64,000 bases of DNA from Halomonas sp. LBP4 (lineage in GTDB: Bacteria; Pseudomonadota; Gammaproteobacteria; Pseudomonadales; Halomonadaceae): the NCBI RefSeq assembly GCF_003202205.1, contig NZ_PDOG01000001.1, forward strand, positions 953,048 through 1,017,047, written 5' to 3'. The notes under the pieces were generated by a model. It saw nothing but the letters and a program-made list of their open reading frames with translations. It did not search any database and was not told the DNA's origin. The translations under genes and the position numbers were made by a program. Every line of letters starts with the position of its first letter. Within the stretch, counting starts at the first letter, position 1. Below are positions 34,431 through 44,662 of the stretch, piece by piece.

Positions 34431-36188
34431 TCAGGCGTTGGCCTGGCTGGCCTGGATGGCCACCGCCTGCTCACCACGCTTGATCGCCGCGTAGCCCAGG
34501 CCGGTGACCAGGGAGCCGATCACGATGGCCGCCAGGTAGAGCAGCACCGGGGTGATGGCGTTGGGGATCAGCAGCACGAAGATGCCGCCGTGGGGCGCCA
34601 TCAGCTTGGCGCCGACCAGCATGGAGAGGGCACCGGTGATCGCGCCGCCGGCGATGCAGGCCGGGATCACCCGCAGCGGATCCTTGGCGGCGAAGGGAAT
34701 GGCGCCCTCGCTGATGAAGCACAGGCCGAGGACGAAGGATGCCTTGCCCGCCTCACGCTCGGGCTCGGAGAACTTCGACTTGGCGACGAAGCTGGCGATG
34801 CCCATGCCGATGGCCGGGACCATGCCGGCGGCCATGATCGCCGCCATGGGCGCGTAGGTCTCGGAGGCCAGCAGGCCCACGCCGAAGGTGTAGGCGGCCT
34901 TGTTGACCGGCCCGCCCAGGTCGAAGCACATCATGGAGCCGAGCAGGATGCCCAGCAGCACGGCGTTGGCGGAGCCCATGTTCTCGAGGAAGGCGGTCAG
35001 CGCCGAGAGGATTCCCGCCACCGGCTCGCCGACGATGTAGATCATCACCAGGCCGGTCACCAGGCTCGCCACCAGGGGAATGATCAGGATCGGCTTGAGC
35101 GACTCGACGCTGGACGGCAGCTTGACGCGCTGGGCCACCGCCTTGGCCACGTAGCCGGCCAGGAAGCCGGCCAGGATACCGCCGATGAAACCGGCGCCGA
35201 TATTGGCCGCCAGCATGCCGCCGATCATGCCCGGGGCGATGCCGGGGCGGTCGGCGATGGAGTAGGCGATGTAACCGGCCAGCACCGGGATCATCAGGGT
35301 GAAGGCGGTACCGCCGCCGATCTGCATCAGGGCCGCGGCCAGCGTGCCCTCTTCCTTGAAGGCCTCGATGCCGAACACGAAGGAGAGCGCGATCAGCAGG
35401 CCCCCGGCCACCACCATGGGCAGCATGAAGGAGACCCCGGTGAGCAGGTGCTTGTAGACCCCCTTTTCCTTGACGCTCTTCTGGGCCTCGCCCTTGCCGG
35501 AGGAGGCGGTGCCGGTGTTTTCCACCTCGGCCTGCTCGAGGGCCGCCTCGATGGTCGGCTTGGCCTTCTTCAGGGCGTTGCCGGTGGAGGTGCGGTAGAT
35601 GCGCTTGCCGGCGAAGCGGGTGGGATCCACCTCGATGTCGCAGGCCAGGACCACCACGTCGGCTTCCGCGATCTCTTCTTCGGTCAACTGGTCCTGGGCA
35701 CCTACCGAGCCCTGGGTCTCCACGCGGATCGCATGGCCGAGTGATTTCCCGGCTTCACTCAGGGCTTCCGCGGCCATAAAGGTATGCGCCACCCCCGTCG
35801 GGCAGGCGGTCACGGCGACGATCCGTCGGCCGCCCGAAGCGGCCTGCGGTGCGGCGGCCTCGTCCTCGGCGGGCGGCTGGAACTCGGAGGCCTCGCGGCT
35901 GGCCCGCTCGAGGAAGGCGCGCGGATCGGGCAACGCCTGGTCGATGGCCGCGCGATAGAGCCGCTTGCCGGCAAAGCGCTGGGGCGCAGGCACATGGTCG
36001 GCGGCCACCACCACCAGGTCGGCATCGGCGATGGCCTCGGCAGTGACCGGCGTGAGCGGCTCGAGCTCACCGTGCATCTCCACATGGGTCTGCCAGCCGA
36101 GTCGCTCGGCGGCCTGTTCGAGGCGGCGGGCGGCGAGGAAGGTGGTGGCCATGCCGCTGGGGCAGGCGGTGATGATGATGGTCTTCAT
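34431..36188 (-). CDS. fruA: Fructose PTS permease EIIB'BC
   Basis: A 585-residue fructose-specific PTS transporter. There are two tandem EIIB-like domains (residues 1-100 and 118-220), and both keep the active-site pattern TACPSG/TACPTG. The EIIC membrane domain starts near residue 245 (HLLTGVSFMLPMVVAGGLLIALSF) and contains GGPVNKAAYTFG and FISEGAIPFAA. It phosphorylates fructose at C1 during uptake. The start overlaps fruK by ATGA. It is the last gene of fruBKA. Confidence 0.95.
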   Translation of the reverse strand: MKTIIITACPSGMATTFLAARRLEQAAERLGWQTHVEMHGELEPLTPVTAEAIADADLVVVAADHVPAPQRFAGKRLYRAAIDQALPDPRAFLERASREASEFQPPAEDEAAAPQAASGGRRIVAVTACPTGVAHTFMAAEALSEAGKSLGHAIRVETQGSVGAQDQLTEEEIAEADVVVLACDIEVDPTRFAGKRIYRTSTGNALKKAKPTIEAALEQAEVENTGTASSGKGEAQKSVKEKGVYKHLLTGVSFMLPMVVAGGLLIALSFVFGIEAFKEEGTLAAALMQIGGGTAFTLMIPVLAGYIAYSIADRPGIAPGMIGGMLAANIGAGFIGGILAGFLAGYVAKAVAQRVKLPSSVESLKPILIIPLVASLVTGLVMIYIVGEPVAGILSALTAFLENMGSANAVLLGILLGSMMCFDLGGPVNKAAYTFGVGLLASETYAPMAAIMAAGMVPAIGMGIASFVAKSKFSEPEREAGKASFVLGLCFISEGAIPFAAKDPLRVIPACIAGGAITGALSMLVGAKLMAPHGGIFVLLIPNAITPVLLYLAAIVIGSLVTGLGYAAIKRGEQAVAIQASQANA

Positions 36189-37159
36189 ACGAGTGCTCCC
36201 CCTGCATCGACATCGTTGAGACGGCGAACGCGGGTCTGTTGTTGGAGTTGAGGAAAATCAGGGGCGCGAGGGTCTCCCACACCCACATGGCGAACGGCTT
36301 CGGCGGAGAGTGCCGTGGCCAGCCGCAGGGCCTGGTCGGGCGGGTGCCCCGAGAGCACCCCGTGCAGCATGGCGGCGACCAGGGTATCGCCGGCACCCAC
36401 GGTGCTGGCCACGTCGAGCCGCGGCGGCAGCGCCTGCCAGGCGCCGCGCCGGCTGACCCAGAGCACGCCCTCGGGGCCGGCGGAGATCAGCGCCTCCTCG
36501 ACCCCCTCGGCATAGAGCCGGAGCGCCGCCCGGAGCCGGGCATCCGGCGTCGTCAGGGGCATACCGGCCCAGCTGGCGAGTTCGTGCTCGTTGGGCTTGA
36601 CCGCGGCGGGTCGAGCCCCGATGGCGGCCATCAATGCCTCGCCGCTGGTATCGACCCACACCGGCAGGTCGACCGAGCGCAGGCGGCCGATCAGATCGGC
36701 GAGGCCCGCGGGGGCCCCCCCCGGCGGCAGGCTGCCGGCGATCACCACCGCCTGGGGCCGGCGCACGGGATCTTCCGCGCAACCGTCGAGCCAGTCGAGC
36801 AACCGCTGCCAGGCCTCGGCACCGATGGCCGCACCGGGGCCGTTGATGTCGGTGACCCGGCCATCGGCCTCGGCGACCTTGGCATTGATGCGGGTCTCGC
36901 CGGGCACCCGGATGAAGGCGTCTTCCACCCCCATGGCCTCGAAGGCGCGCAGGAAGGGGCCGTCGTTGTCGGCCCCGAGGAACCCCGAGACGGTGACCTC
37001 GTGGCCGAGGCCGACCAGCACCCGGGCCACGTTGACCCCCTTGCCGGCTGCCGTCAGGTGGCTCTCGCGGGTGCGATTGACCTCTCCGGGCACCAGCCGC
37101 TCCAGGCTCACCGACAGGTCCAGGGCGGGGTTGAGGGTCAGGGTCAGGATCCTGGCCAT
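36185..37159 (-). CDS. fruK: 1-phosphofructokinase
   Basis: A 324-residue PfkB-family kinase that turns fructose 1-phosphate into fructose 1,6-bisphosphate. Motifs: TLNPALDLSVSLERLVPGEVNR, the substrate motif GKGVNVARVL, and the C-terminal catalytic STVGAGDTLVAAML with its Asp. It ends with a roughly 25-residue tail after the kinase core (APDFPQLQQQTRVRRLND). It overlaps fruB by one base (TGATG) and fruA by four. Confidence 0.95.
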   Translation of the reverse strand: MARILTLTLNPALDLSVSLERLVPGEVNRTRESHLTAAGKGVNVARVLVGLGHEVTVSGFLGADNDGPFLRAFEAMGVEDAFIRVPGETRINAKVAEADGRVTDINGPGAAIGAEAWQRLLDWLDGCAEDPVRRPQAVVIAGSLPPGGAPAGLADLIGRLRSVDLPVWVDTSGEALMAAIGARPAAVKPNEHELASWAGMPLTTPDARLRAALRLYAEGVEEALISAGPEGVLWVSRRGAWQALPPRLDVASTVGAGDTLVAAMLHGVLSGHPPDQALRLATALSAEAVRHVGVGDPRAPDFPQLQQQTRVRRLNDVDAGGALV

Positions 37160-40026
37160 CAGCGCACCTCCAGGGCGTCGCGTACCGCCTCGCTGGTGGC
37201 CTGGGCCAGGGCCAGCTCGGCCTGGGCCCGGGCGTCGGCCAGGTCGAACTCGCGCAGCCGCGCCTTGACCAGCGGCACCTGGCGGGCGCTGACCGAGAGC
37301 TCGTCGACGCCGAGCCCCACCAGCACCGGCACGGCGATGGCGTCACTGGCCAGCTCGCCACACACCCCCACCCACTTGCCCTGGGCATGGGCGGCCGCGA
37401 CGGTCATCTCGATCAGCCTGAGTACCGCCGGATGCAGGCCGTCGGCCTGGGCAGAGAGCTCGGGATGGTCGCGGTCGATCGCCAGGGTGTACTGGGTCAG
37501 GTCGTTGGTGCCCACCGAGAAGAAGTCCACCTCGGCGGCCAGGCTCGGCGCCAGCAGCGCCGCCGAAGGCACCTCGATCATCACCCCGAGCTGCACATCG
37601 GTGGTGCGCTCGGTCTCGGGGATCTCGGCCAGCAGACGGTCGTGGATCGCCTTGGCCTGACGGAACTCGGCGAGGTCCTTGACCATCGGCAGCATGATGC
37701 GCAGCGGCCTGCCCACTGCCGCCATCAGCAGGGCGCGCAGCTGGGTCTCGAGCACCTCGGGGCGGGTCAGCGCCAGGCGGATGCCGCGCAGGCCGAGGAA
37801 GGGATTGTCCTCGTGGGGCACCGGCCAGTAGGGCAGCGGCTTGTCGCCGCCCACGTCCAGGGTACGGGCCACCAGCGGGCGGCCGTCCAGGGCATCCAGG
37901 GCCTCGCGGTACTCGCCGATCTGGGTGTCGAGATCCGGCACCTGGGCATGGGCCATGAACAGGAACTCGGTGCGCAGCAGGCCGATGCCCTCGGCGCCGC
38001 GTTCCACGGCATCCGCGGCATGGGTGGTGTTGCCCAGGTTGGCGGCGACCTCGACCCGGTGGCCATCGCGGGTGTATGCCTCCCGGTGGCGTGCTTCCCA
38101 GGCTTCGGCCTCGCGGCGCTCTCGCTCGGCCAGGCGCTGCTCGGCGGCCTGGCGGCGCTCGGCGGAGGGTGCCGGGGTGACCCGCCCGCGCTCGCCGTCG
38201 AGGATCAGCTCCACGCCGTTCTCCAGGGTCAGCACCCGCTTGCCGGCACCGACCACGGCGGGAATGCCGAGTGCCCGGGCGAGGATGGCGCTGTGCGCGG
38301 TGGCGCCCCCCCGGGCGGTGAGCAGGCCGCGCACCCGGCTGGTGTCGAGACGCGCCACATCGGAGGGACCGATGTCGTCCATGACCAGAATATAGGGGTT
38401 ATCGGGCGGCTCGGGCAGCTCGACCCGACAGAGGATGCCCAGCACCCGCCGGCCGACGTCACGCAGGTCGGCGGCGCGCTCGGCCAGCAGACGGTCGGCG
38501 AGCATCTCCTGGGCGTGGGCGGAGGTCTCGATGGCGTTCCACCAGGCGGCCTCGGCGGAGCCCCCCTCTTCGATGCTCTCGCGGGCGGCCTGCAGGAGCT
38601 CGGGGTCGTTGAGCATCTCCTCGTGCATGGAGAGGATCTGCGCCACCTCGCCACCGCGGGCCTGCTGGACCAGGGCCTCGAGCTGCTCGGCCCCTTCGCG
38701 GATCGCCTGTTCGAGGCGACGCAGCTCGACACCGGGATCCGAGGCCCGCTCGGGATAGTCGAAGCGTGGCGTGCGCAGCACGAAGACCGGGGCGATGGCC
38801 AGGCCCGGCGAGGCGGCCACCGCGGCGTGGGGTTCATCGGCGGGCAGCGGCTCCGGCGGCGGGGTATCCTCCTCGCGCGGCTCGATCCGCTCGCGACTCT
38901 CGTCGAAGGGCAGCACCTGCTCGCCGAGGCCCTCGGCCACGGCGTTGCAGACTGCCTCCAGCGCCCGGTCGGCGCCCTCCCCCTCGGCGGAGAACACCAG
39001 CGGCTGCCCGCGCCGGGCGCCGAGATTGATCACCTTGGTCAAGCTGGTCGCCGAGACCGCTTCGCCGCCGCCCTCGGCCAGGCGCACGCGGATCGGCAGG
39101 CCCTGCTCGCGCGCCACCTGGATCAGCTGCTTGGCCGGGCGGGCGTGCAGGCCGTGGGCGTTGAGTACCCTGGCCTGCCGGGTGGTGGCCACGGCGGACT
39201 CCCCGGCGAGCCGCGCCAGGACGGTGGCGGCATCGGCCTCGCGCAACTCGTTCGCCGCGCCATTCTCCAGCAGGGCGAGGATGCGCTCCAGCAGGCCACG
39301 ATGGGTATCTTCCCGGGTGGCCAGGCAGAAGACCCCGGCCACCGCCTCGTCGTCCTGCTTCAGGAGCGACTCGGGCGTGGCCAGCGACAGTGCCGGCGCC
39401 GCGACACCACGATCGCTGCTGACCAGCCACAGCCCCTGGCCGAGGTCCCGCGGCGCGCGTTCGGTCACGGCGGCGACGAAGTCGCTGCCCACGCAGCCGG
39501 CCTGTCGCAGACGGGCGGCGCCGGCCAGCGCCAGTTCCTGGCGGTCACGGGCGGGAAAGCCCAGGCAGAGGGTGTCGGCATCGAGGCGCGCCTCGACCAC
39601 CGCCTTCGACAGCAGCCCGGCGATCTCGCCGCAGGAGTCGGCGGCGGCCAACCGTTCGGCCACCCCCTCGCGGTCCAGCACATGGGTCAGCTGGCGCAGG
39701 ATATCCAGGTGCTCGTCGCTCTGGGCGGCGATGGTCACCAGGACATGGACGCGGTTGCCGTCGTGCCACTCCACACCGGCCGGAAACTGCAGCACCCGAA
39801 CACCGGTGCGGCGCACGTGCTCGCGGCTCTCGGGCGTGCCGTGGGGAATGGCGATGGCGTTGCCCAGGAAGGTCGAGGACTGGGCCTCGCGGTCGAGCAG
39901 GCCATCACGGTAGCCGGGCGCGACCAGGCCGGCCTGGTGCAGGGCGTCGGCGGCACTGTTCAGTGCCGCCCGCCAGTCATCGGCCCGGCAATCGAGCAGG
40001 ATGTCTTCCTGGCGTAGGGTCAACAT
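37159..40026 (-). CDS. fruB: Fructose PTS multiphosphoryl transfer protein (EIIA-HPr-EI)
   Basis: A 955-residue fusion. EIIA-Fru is at residues 1-145 (His in [13 protein letters not shown]), then a linker domain to about 270. HPr is at about 275-365 (His in [13 protein letters not shown], followed by a region with [16 protein letters not shown]). Enzyme I is from about 390 to the end (phospho-His in [22 protein letters not shown], catalytic Cys in [11 protein letters not shown]). It takes phosphate from PEP directly to FruA without needing general PTS proteins. ATG 40026 follows AGGAGATCCCC; longer upstream starts run through the operator. It heads fruBKA. Confidence 0.95.
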   Translation of the reverse strand: MLTLRQEDILLDCRADDWRAALNSAADALHQAGLVAPGYRDGLLDREAQSSTFLGNAIAIPHGTPESREHVRRTGVRVLQFPAGVEWHDGNRVHVLVTIAAQSDEHLDILRQLTHVLDREGVAERLAAADSCGEIAGLLSKAVVEARLDADTLCLGFPARDRQELALAGAARLRQAGCVGSDFVAAVTERAPRDLGQGLWLVSSDRGVAAPALSLATPESLLKQDDEAVAGVFCLATREDTHRGLLERILALLENGAANELREADAATVLARLAGESAVATTRQARVLNAHGLHARPAKQLIQVAREQGLPIRVRLAEGGGEAVSATSLTKVINLGARRGQPLVFSAEGEGADRALEAVCNAVAEGLGEQVLPFDESRERIEPREEDTPPPEPLPADEPHAAVAASPGLAIAPVFVLRTPRFDYPERASDPGVELRRLEQAIREGAEQLEALVQQARGGEVAQILSMHEEMLNDPELLQAARESIEEGGSAEAAWWNAIETSAHAQEMLADRLLAERAADLRDVGRRVLGILCRVELPEPPDNPYILVMDDIGPSDVARLDTSRVRGLLTARGGATAHSAILARALGIPAVVGAGKRVLTLENGVELILDGERGRVTPAPSAERRQAAEQRLAERERREAEAWEARHREAYTRDGHRVEVAANLGNTTHAADAVERGAEGIGLLRTEFLFMAHAQVPDLDTQIGEYREALDALDGRPLVARTLDVGGDKPLPYWPVPHEDNPFLGLRGIRLALTRPEVLETQLRALLMAAVGRPLRIMLPMVKDLAEFRQAKAIHDRLLAEIPETERTTDVQLGVMIEVPSAALLAPSLAAEVDFFSVGTNDLTQYTLAIDRDHPELSAQADGLHPAVLRLIEMTVAAAHAQGKWVGVCGELASDAIAVPVLVGLGVDELSVSARQVPLVKARLREFDLADARAQAELALAQATSEAVRDALEVR

Positions 40027-40088
40027 GGGGATCTCCTGTACGCTCGGGTGACGCGGCGGTGATCGCCTGTCGCTCAGCCCCGGGAATC

Positions 40089-40116
40089 TTGCCGGCTGAA
40101 TCGTGTCACCTACAAT
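40089..40116 (+). promoter_or_regulatory. Predicted sigma-70 promoter of fruR
   Basis: TTGCCG (40089-40094) and TACAAT (40111-40116) with a 16-base spacer face the fruR gene. The first FruR-like operator lies within this promoter, so autorepression is likely. Confidence 0.5.
40097..40108. promoter_or_regulatory. FruR/Cra-like operator 1
   Basis: TGAATCGTGTCA matches the palindrome TGAATCGATTCA at 10 of 12 positions. It lies between the divergent fruB and fruR genes. Confidence 0.55.
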
Positions 40117-40127
40117 GATGTAAATGC

Positions 40128-40139
40128 TGGATCGATTCG
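40128..40139. promoter_or_regulatory. FruR/Cra-like operator 2
   Basis: TGGATCGATTCG matches TGAATCGATTCA at 10 of 12 positions, 31 bp (about three helical turns) from operator 1. Confidence 0.55.
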
Positions 40140-40232
40140 ATCTGTTTGGCAAGCCCCTTTTTCTACGACTTTGGCAGGGGGCACCAGGTCCCGACTTGGC
40201 ATAGAATGTCCCCATTCCCGACAGAGGTTCCC

Positions 40233-41255
40233 ATGACACTCGCTGAAGTAGCCCGCCTGGCCGGGGTCTCGCGCACCACGGCCAGTTATGTGATCAACGG
40301 CAAGGCCCAGGAACGGCGTATCAGCCAGGAGACCGTCGACCGGGTGATGGCGGTGGTGCGCGAGCACCGCTACCGGGTCGACGCCCAGGCCGCCGCGCTG
40401 CGCCGCGGCTCCAGCCGGATCCTGGGGCTGATCATTCCGGATCTGGAGAACGTCAGCTATGCGCGACTGGCCAAGCGCCTGGAGCGCGGCGCCCGGGAGC
40501 GGGGCTATCAGCTGCTGATCGTCGGCTCCGACGATCAGCCCGAGAGGGAGCGGGAGCTGGCCCTGGCGCTGCGTGCCCAGCGTTGCGAGGTGCTGATCAC
40601 CGCCAGCTGCCTGCCGATGGAGGATCCCTTCTATCGCGAGCTGATGGCCGATGGCCTGCCGGTGGTGGCGATGGACCGCGGCTTCGATCCGCGGCACTTC
40701 GCCAGCGTGGTCAGCAACGACCGGGAGGCCGCCGAACGGCTGACCCGCTCAGTGCTCGACGATGACGTGAAACGCATTGCCTGGCTCGATGCCGTGCCGC
40801 ACCTGTCGATCAGCCAGGAGCGTCGCGCCGGCTTCCAGCAGGCGCTGGCCGGCAGCCATGCCGAGGTGATCAGCGCAGCGGCCGAGCGCTACGACCGTAC
40901 CGAGGGCGCGCGCCTGATGCGCGAACTGCTCGACCGCCATGGCCTGCCCGATGCGCTGGTCATCGCGTCCTACACCCTGCTCGACGGGGTCTTCGATGTG
41001 CTGCTGGAGGATGGAGGCCTGCCCCAGGCGCTGCGCCTGGCCACCTTCGGCGACAATCGCCTGCTCGACTTCCTGCCGCTGCCGGTCAACTCGGCGGTAC
41101 AGGATCACGAGCGCATCGCCGCCGCGGCCCTGGTCAGTGCCCTGGCCGCAGCCCGGGGCGAGTACCGCCCGGGCCAGCAGGTGATCGCCCGTACCCTGAG
41201 GTGGCGACTGCCGGAACGCACGCCTCGCGCGCCTGCCCCCTTAACGAGTCGGTGA
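40233..41255 (+). CDS. fruR: Fructose repressor FruR (LacI family)
   Basis: A 340-residue LacI-family regulator. The [40 protein letters not shown] and the short spacing to the effector domain are typical of Cra/FruR rather than sugar repressors. AGAGG precedes ATG 40233. It is divergent from fruBKA with two operators between. Fructose 1-phosphate is the usual inducer. Its 3' end overlaps the converging hybrid kinase gene by 15 bases. Confidence 0.9.
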   Translation: MTLAEVARLAGVSRTTASYVINGKAQERRISQETVDRVMAVVREHRYRVDAQAAALRRGSSRILGLIIPDLENVSYARLAKRLERGARERGYQLLIVGSDDQPERERELALALRAQRCEVLITASCLPMEDPFYRELMADGLPVVAMDRGFDPRHFASVVSNDREAAERLTRSVLDDDVKRIAWLDAVPHLSISQERRAGFQQALAGSHAEVISAAAERYDRTEGARLMRELLDRHGLPDALVIASYTLLDGVFDVLLEDGGLPQALRLATFGDNRLLDFLPLPVNSAVQDHERIAAAALVSALAAARGEYRPGQQVIARTLRWRLPERTPRAPAPLTSR

Positions 41256-43412
41256 CCAGGCCTCCAGGTCCGAACAGGTGGTCGTCAGGCAGCCGCGCAG
41301 GGCCCCCAGGACGGCGGCGGCCTCCGCCAGTCGCCCATCCCTGCCAATGTGTTCCAGACGCAGGGCCAGACCGGCCACCTTCACCGCTCCCAGGCTCGAG
41401 GACTCTCCCTTGAGCTGGTGAGCCAGTCCCCTGACGCGCTCCGCGTCCTCCTCCGCCACGGCCCGCTCCAGCTCCGCCAGGCGGTCGGTGGCCTGGCGGC
41501 GGTAGAGCGCGATCAGCGCTGCCAGGCTCGCGTCCCCGAGGCTCTCCTGGAGGGCCGCCAGCGCGGCCGGGTCCAGCGGCTGATCGGCGGCGACCGGCCC
41601 TTTCGGCCTGACGGGCAGCGTGCCGACATGCTTCAGGTGGCGATGCAGGGTCGCCACCAGCGCATCCTGGAACAACGGCTTGGTCAGATAGCCGCTCATG
41701 CCGGCCGCCAGGCAGCGGGCCTGCTCGCCACCGGGGCCTCCGGCGGTCATCGCCACGATCGGCACTTCGGCCGACCAGCCGTCGCGCTGGCGCAGGCGAC
41801 GGGTCACTTCCAGGCCGTCCAGGTCGGGCATCTGAACGTCCATGAAGATCAGGTCGAAACGCTCCCGGGTCACCCGCTCCAGGGCATCGCCGCCGCGCTC
41901 CACGAGGCTCACCTTGCAGCCGAGGCGCTCCAGCATCGCCACCGCCACCTGCTGGTTGACAGGGTTGTCCTCGACCACCAGCAGGCTCGCTTCGTCGAGA
42001 TGCACCGGGCGCGGCGCCGGCTCCTCGCCTGCCGTCAGCAGGGGCTCGAGCGGAGCCGCCACCAGCGGCAGCGTGAACCAGAAGCGGCTGCCCAGGCCGG
42101 GCTCGCTCTCCACGCCGATCTGCCCGCCCATGGCCTCCACCAGGCGGCGGCAGATCGCCAGGCCGAGGCCGGTGCCGCCGAAGCGACGCGCGGTGGAGGC
42201 CTCGCCCTGCTGGAAGGGCTCGAACAGCCGGGACAGCTGGGCGGGCTCGATGCCACAGCCGGAATCGATCACCTCGAAGCGGATCCGGTCCGTCCCGCCG
42301 GCCGACACTTCGAGGCGGATCTCGCCCTCGGTGGTGAACTTGATGGCATTGGAGAGCAGGTTCAGCAGTACCTGGCGCAGGCGGCCGGGATCGCTGACCA
42401 CCCGGGCCGGCAGCTCGGGATCCAGGCGGCTGACCAGTTGCACGCCGCGGGCCTCGGCACGGTGGGTGAACAGCGCCATGGCTCCGTCGGCCAGCTCGGC
42501 GAGCTCCAGCGGGCGCGACTCCAGCTCCAGGCGACCGGCCTCGATCTTCGAGAAATCGAGCAGGTCATTGATCAGTTCCAGCAGCAGGCCGGCACTGTCG
42601 TGGATGGTGTCGGCGTAATGGCGGGCGCGCCCCTCCAGCGGCTGGTCGAGGAGCAGGTCACTCATCCCGATCACCCCGTTGAGCGGCGTCCGGATCTCGT
42701 GGCTGACCGTGGCGAGGAACTCCGACTTGGCCTGGCTGGCCGATTCGGCGCTGCGCGCCGTGACCTCGAGTTCACGACTGAGCGCCTCGAGGGTACGCCG
42801 GGCGGCAGCATTGTCGCGGGCCTCGCGGAACAGGAAGACCACCACCAGCAGCGCCGCCACGCTCATGGCCAGGATCAACACCAGCAGTAGCGCGTAGAGC
42901 GTCTGCAGCTGCTCACGCTCACGGGTGCTCGTGTCGGCCAGGTGGCCGTTGAGGGCGATGATCAGCCGCTCGGTGCTCACCCCCAGGGCCTCGAGCTGCC
43001 GGTCCAGGGCGAGCCGGACGTCGCTGTCCAGGCTCTCCAGCCGTTCGATACCGGCATCCAGCGCCTCGATCCGCTCCTCGATCTCGTCCATCAGCCCGAT
43101 GGCCACGGGGATGGTATCGATCAGCTCGGTGATATCGCCTCCCCGCAGCAGGGTGAGACGGCTGTAGAGCAGCTCGAAGCGCAGCCTCAGCTCCTCGAGG
43201 TTGCGGTCCCTCTGCCCCAGGTAGTTGCGCAGCTGCACCGTGTCGCGGTCGAGCTTGTAGGCATGCCAGGTGGTATCGCCGCCCACGCTCTGGGCCAGGC
43301 TGTCCTGTCGCCAGGAGACCAGTCCGACCACTACCAGGGCAGCGGCAAAGAACAGCAGCGCCGCCATGGCACCCAGCTTCAGGCGCAGGGGGTAGAGCAT
43401 CGATGACAACAT
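41241..43412 (-). CDS. Membrane hybrid sensor histidine kinase with receiver and HPt
   Basis: A 723-residue BarA/TorS-like kinase. TM1 is at about 13-35, a helical periplasmic sensor at 36-170 (four-helix-bundle type, [28 protein letters not shown]), and TM2 at about 172-196. A coiled linker follows. HisKA has [16 protein letters not shown], HATPase has [23 protein letters not shown] and GGTGLGLAI, the receiver has [21 protein letters not shown] and LTKPL, and HPt has [14 protein letters not shown]. The gene 23 bases upstream encodes a periplasmic protein and is probably its co-sensor or partner. No response regulator is adjacent. ATG 43412 is used; ATG 43400 is possible. Confidence 0.87.
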   Translation of the reverse strand: MLSSMLYPLRLKLGAMAALLFFAAALVVVGLVSWRQDSLAQSVGGDTTWHAYKLDRDTVQLRNYLGQRDRNLEELRLRFELLYSRLTLLRGGDITELIDTIPVAIGLMDEIEERIEALDAGIERLESLDSDVRLALDRQLEALGVSTERLIIALNGHLADTSTREREQLQTLYALLLVLILAMSVAALLVVVFLFREARDNAAARRTLEALSRELEVTARSAESASQAKSEFLATVSHEIRTPLNGVIGMSDLLLDQPLEGRARHYADTIHDSAGLLLELINDLLDFSKIEAGRLELESRPLELAELADGAMALFTHRAEARGVQLVSRLDPELPARVVSDPGRLRQVLLNLLSNAIKFTTEGEIRLEVSAGGTDRIRFEVIDSGCGIEPAQLSRLFEPFQQGEASTARRFGGTGLGLAICRRLVEAMGGQIGVESEPGLGSRFWFTLPLVAAPLEPLLTAGEEPAPRPVHLDEASLLVVEDNPVNQQVAVAMLERLGCKVSLVERGGDALERVTRERFDLIFMDVQMPDLDGLEVTRRLRQRDGWSAEVPIVAMTAGGPGGEQARCLAAGMSGYLTKPLFQDALVATLHRHLKHVGTLPVRPKGPVAADQPLDPAALAALQESLGDASLAALIALYRRQATDRLAELERAVAEEDAERVRGLAHQLKGESSSLGAVKVAGLALRLEHIGRDGRLAEAAAVLGALRGCLTTTCSDLEAWSPTR

Positions 43413-43435
43413 CCGGGGATCAGCCCACCCGGGGC

Positions 43436-43954
43436 TCAGGGCACATGCAGGCGCTCCACCTGCCAGACCGAGCGGAAACGGATCGTCTCGGTGAGCAGTT
43501 CGGGATGATCATCGAAGGGGTAGAGCACGAACAGCGGCCCGAAGTCGCGGATCGCCATCTCCTCGCCGTTGCGCGTCATGGCCAGGATGACGTCATAGTC
43601 ATGCAGGTCGGAGACGGGAATCTCGGCTTCGTAGTCGTTCAACGCCCGTACCCGCACGCGATCGCCATTGGCGCCGACGGCCGCCAGCACGGCCCTGAAC
43701 AGCGGCCCTTCGTAGCGTCCCGGCCCACTGTGCCAGGGCGTGTGCGTCTCTATCACCATCGGCGAGAGGGTCATGAGCATGTCGCGGTCGAAGCGGGCCT
43801 CGTCTCCCACATTGGGGTGGTCGATGTCGCCGCTGACGGTCAGGATGATCTCTCCGGTGGGCGGCGGCAACGCGGAAGCTGCGGCCGATACGGAGGCCAG
43901 CAGGACGGCAACGATCAAACCGAGCAGAACACGCGACGTGGCTCTCTGGCACAT
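43436..43954 (-). CDS. Exported molybdopterin-oxidoreductase-like domain protein
   Basis: A 172-residue protein with a signal peptide ([28 protein letters not shown]). The mature part [40 protein letters not shown]...[14 protein letters not shown]...[14 protein letters not shown] follows the small oxidoreductase-molybdopterin-like domain of periplasmic partners of sensor kinases. The conserved molybdopterin cysteine is absent, so it is probably not an enzyme. AGGA precedes ATG 43954. Its position just before a hybrid kinase gene suggests a role in signal reception. Confidence 0.65.
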   Translation of the reverse strand: MCQRATSRVLLGLIVAVLLASVSAAASALPPPTGEIILTVSGDIDHPNVGDEARFDRDMLMTLSPMVIETHTPWHSGPGRYEGPLFRAVLAAVGANGDRVRVRALNDYEAEIPVSDLHDYDVILAMTRNGEEMAIRDFGPLFVLYPFDDHPELLTETIRFRSVWQVERLHVP

Positions 43955-44042
43955 GAAATCGATCCTGTAAGAGCTAATGGATGCCGCCAAGACTACGCGA
44001 TTCGCGGGCAAAGGTCAGGGGCCGTACGCGATATGCAGGCGC

Positions 44043-44561
44043 TCAGGACGAGGGCTCATCGTCCCCGGGCGCCGTCTCGTGGACCGCCTCCAGGCCGTCC
44101 AGAAGACGCTGCAGACGATCGACCCGTACCTCGAACACGGCATTGCGATGCAACTGACGCGCCAGCGGGATGAGCTCGGGGTCGCCCAGCTCGGCCTCCT
44201 CGAGCTGGGCGTGGTAGGCCTCGATGAACGCCAGATCGGCGTCGCGGCTGGCCTGCCAGGCCAGATCACTCGCTTCCAGCGCCTCCCGCGCCTCGCCGCC
44301 GAGCACACTGGCCAGGCGCGCCGTGAGACGCTCGACCTCGTCCTGCCACTGCGGCTCGGCGGCTTCGGCGCAGGCCAGCATCGACTCGGGCAGCCAGTCG
44401 CCCTCCTCCATGCAGCCATCGATCCGATGCGCGATGGGATGACTGGCCGGTGCCGGTGGCGCCTTGACGCGCTCGGCAAGCGCCGGCACGGCCAGCAGGC
44501 AGAGCGCCAGCAGGCCGGAGAAACGGAGAACGGAAAGCGGGTTGGAAAGCGGCTGTAGCAT
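44043..44561 (-). CDS. Exported LprI-like (DUF1311) protein
   Basis: A 172-residue protein with a signal peptide (LRFSGLLALCLLAVPALAE). The mature helical part has a Cys pair (DGCMEEG and MLACAEA) and the LprI-domain pattern LASVLGGEAREALEASDLAWQASRDADLAFIEA (W..RDA). The domain was named after a lysozyme inhibitor, but the role here is unknown. It probably acts in the periplasm. It is separated from its neighbours by about 90-100 bases. Confidence 0.6.
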   Translation of the reverse strand: MLQPLSNPLSVLRFSGLLALCLLAVPALAERVKAPPAPASHPIAHRIDGCMEEGDWLPESMLACAEAAEPQWQDEVERLTARLASVLGGEAREALEASDLAWQASRDADLAFIEAYHAQLEEAELGDPELIPLARQLHRNAVFEVRVDRLQRLLDGLEAVHETAPGDDEPSS

Positions 44562-44662
44562 GGTGGCATCCGACGGCCCAGAACGAAGGGGGCGATGAAC
44601 GCCCCCAGCATAGCCCTGCCCGACAGGGAGCGCGAACGTCCCCCGAGGTTGCTCGTGGCCCG

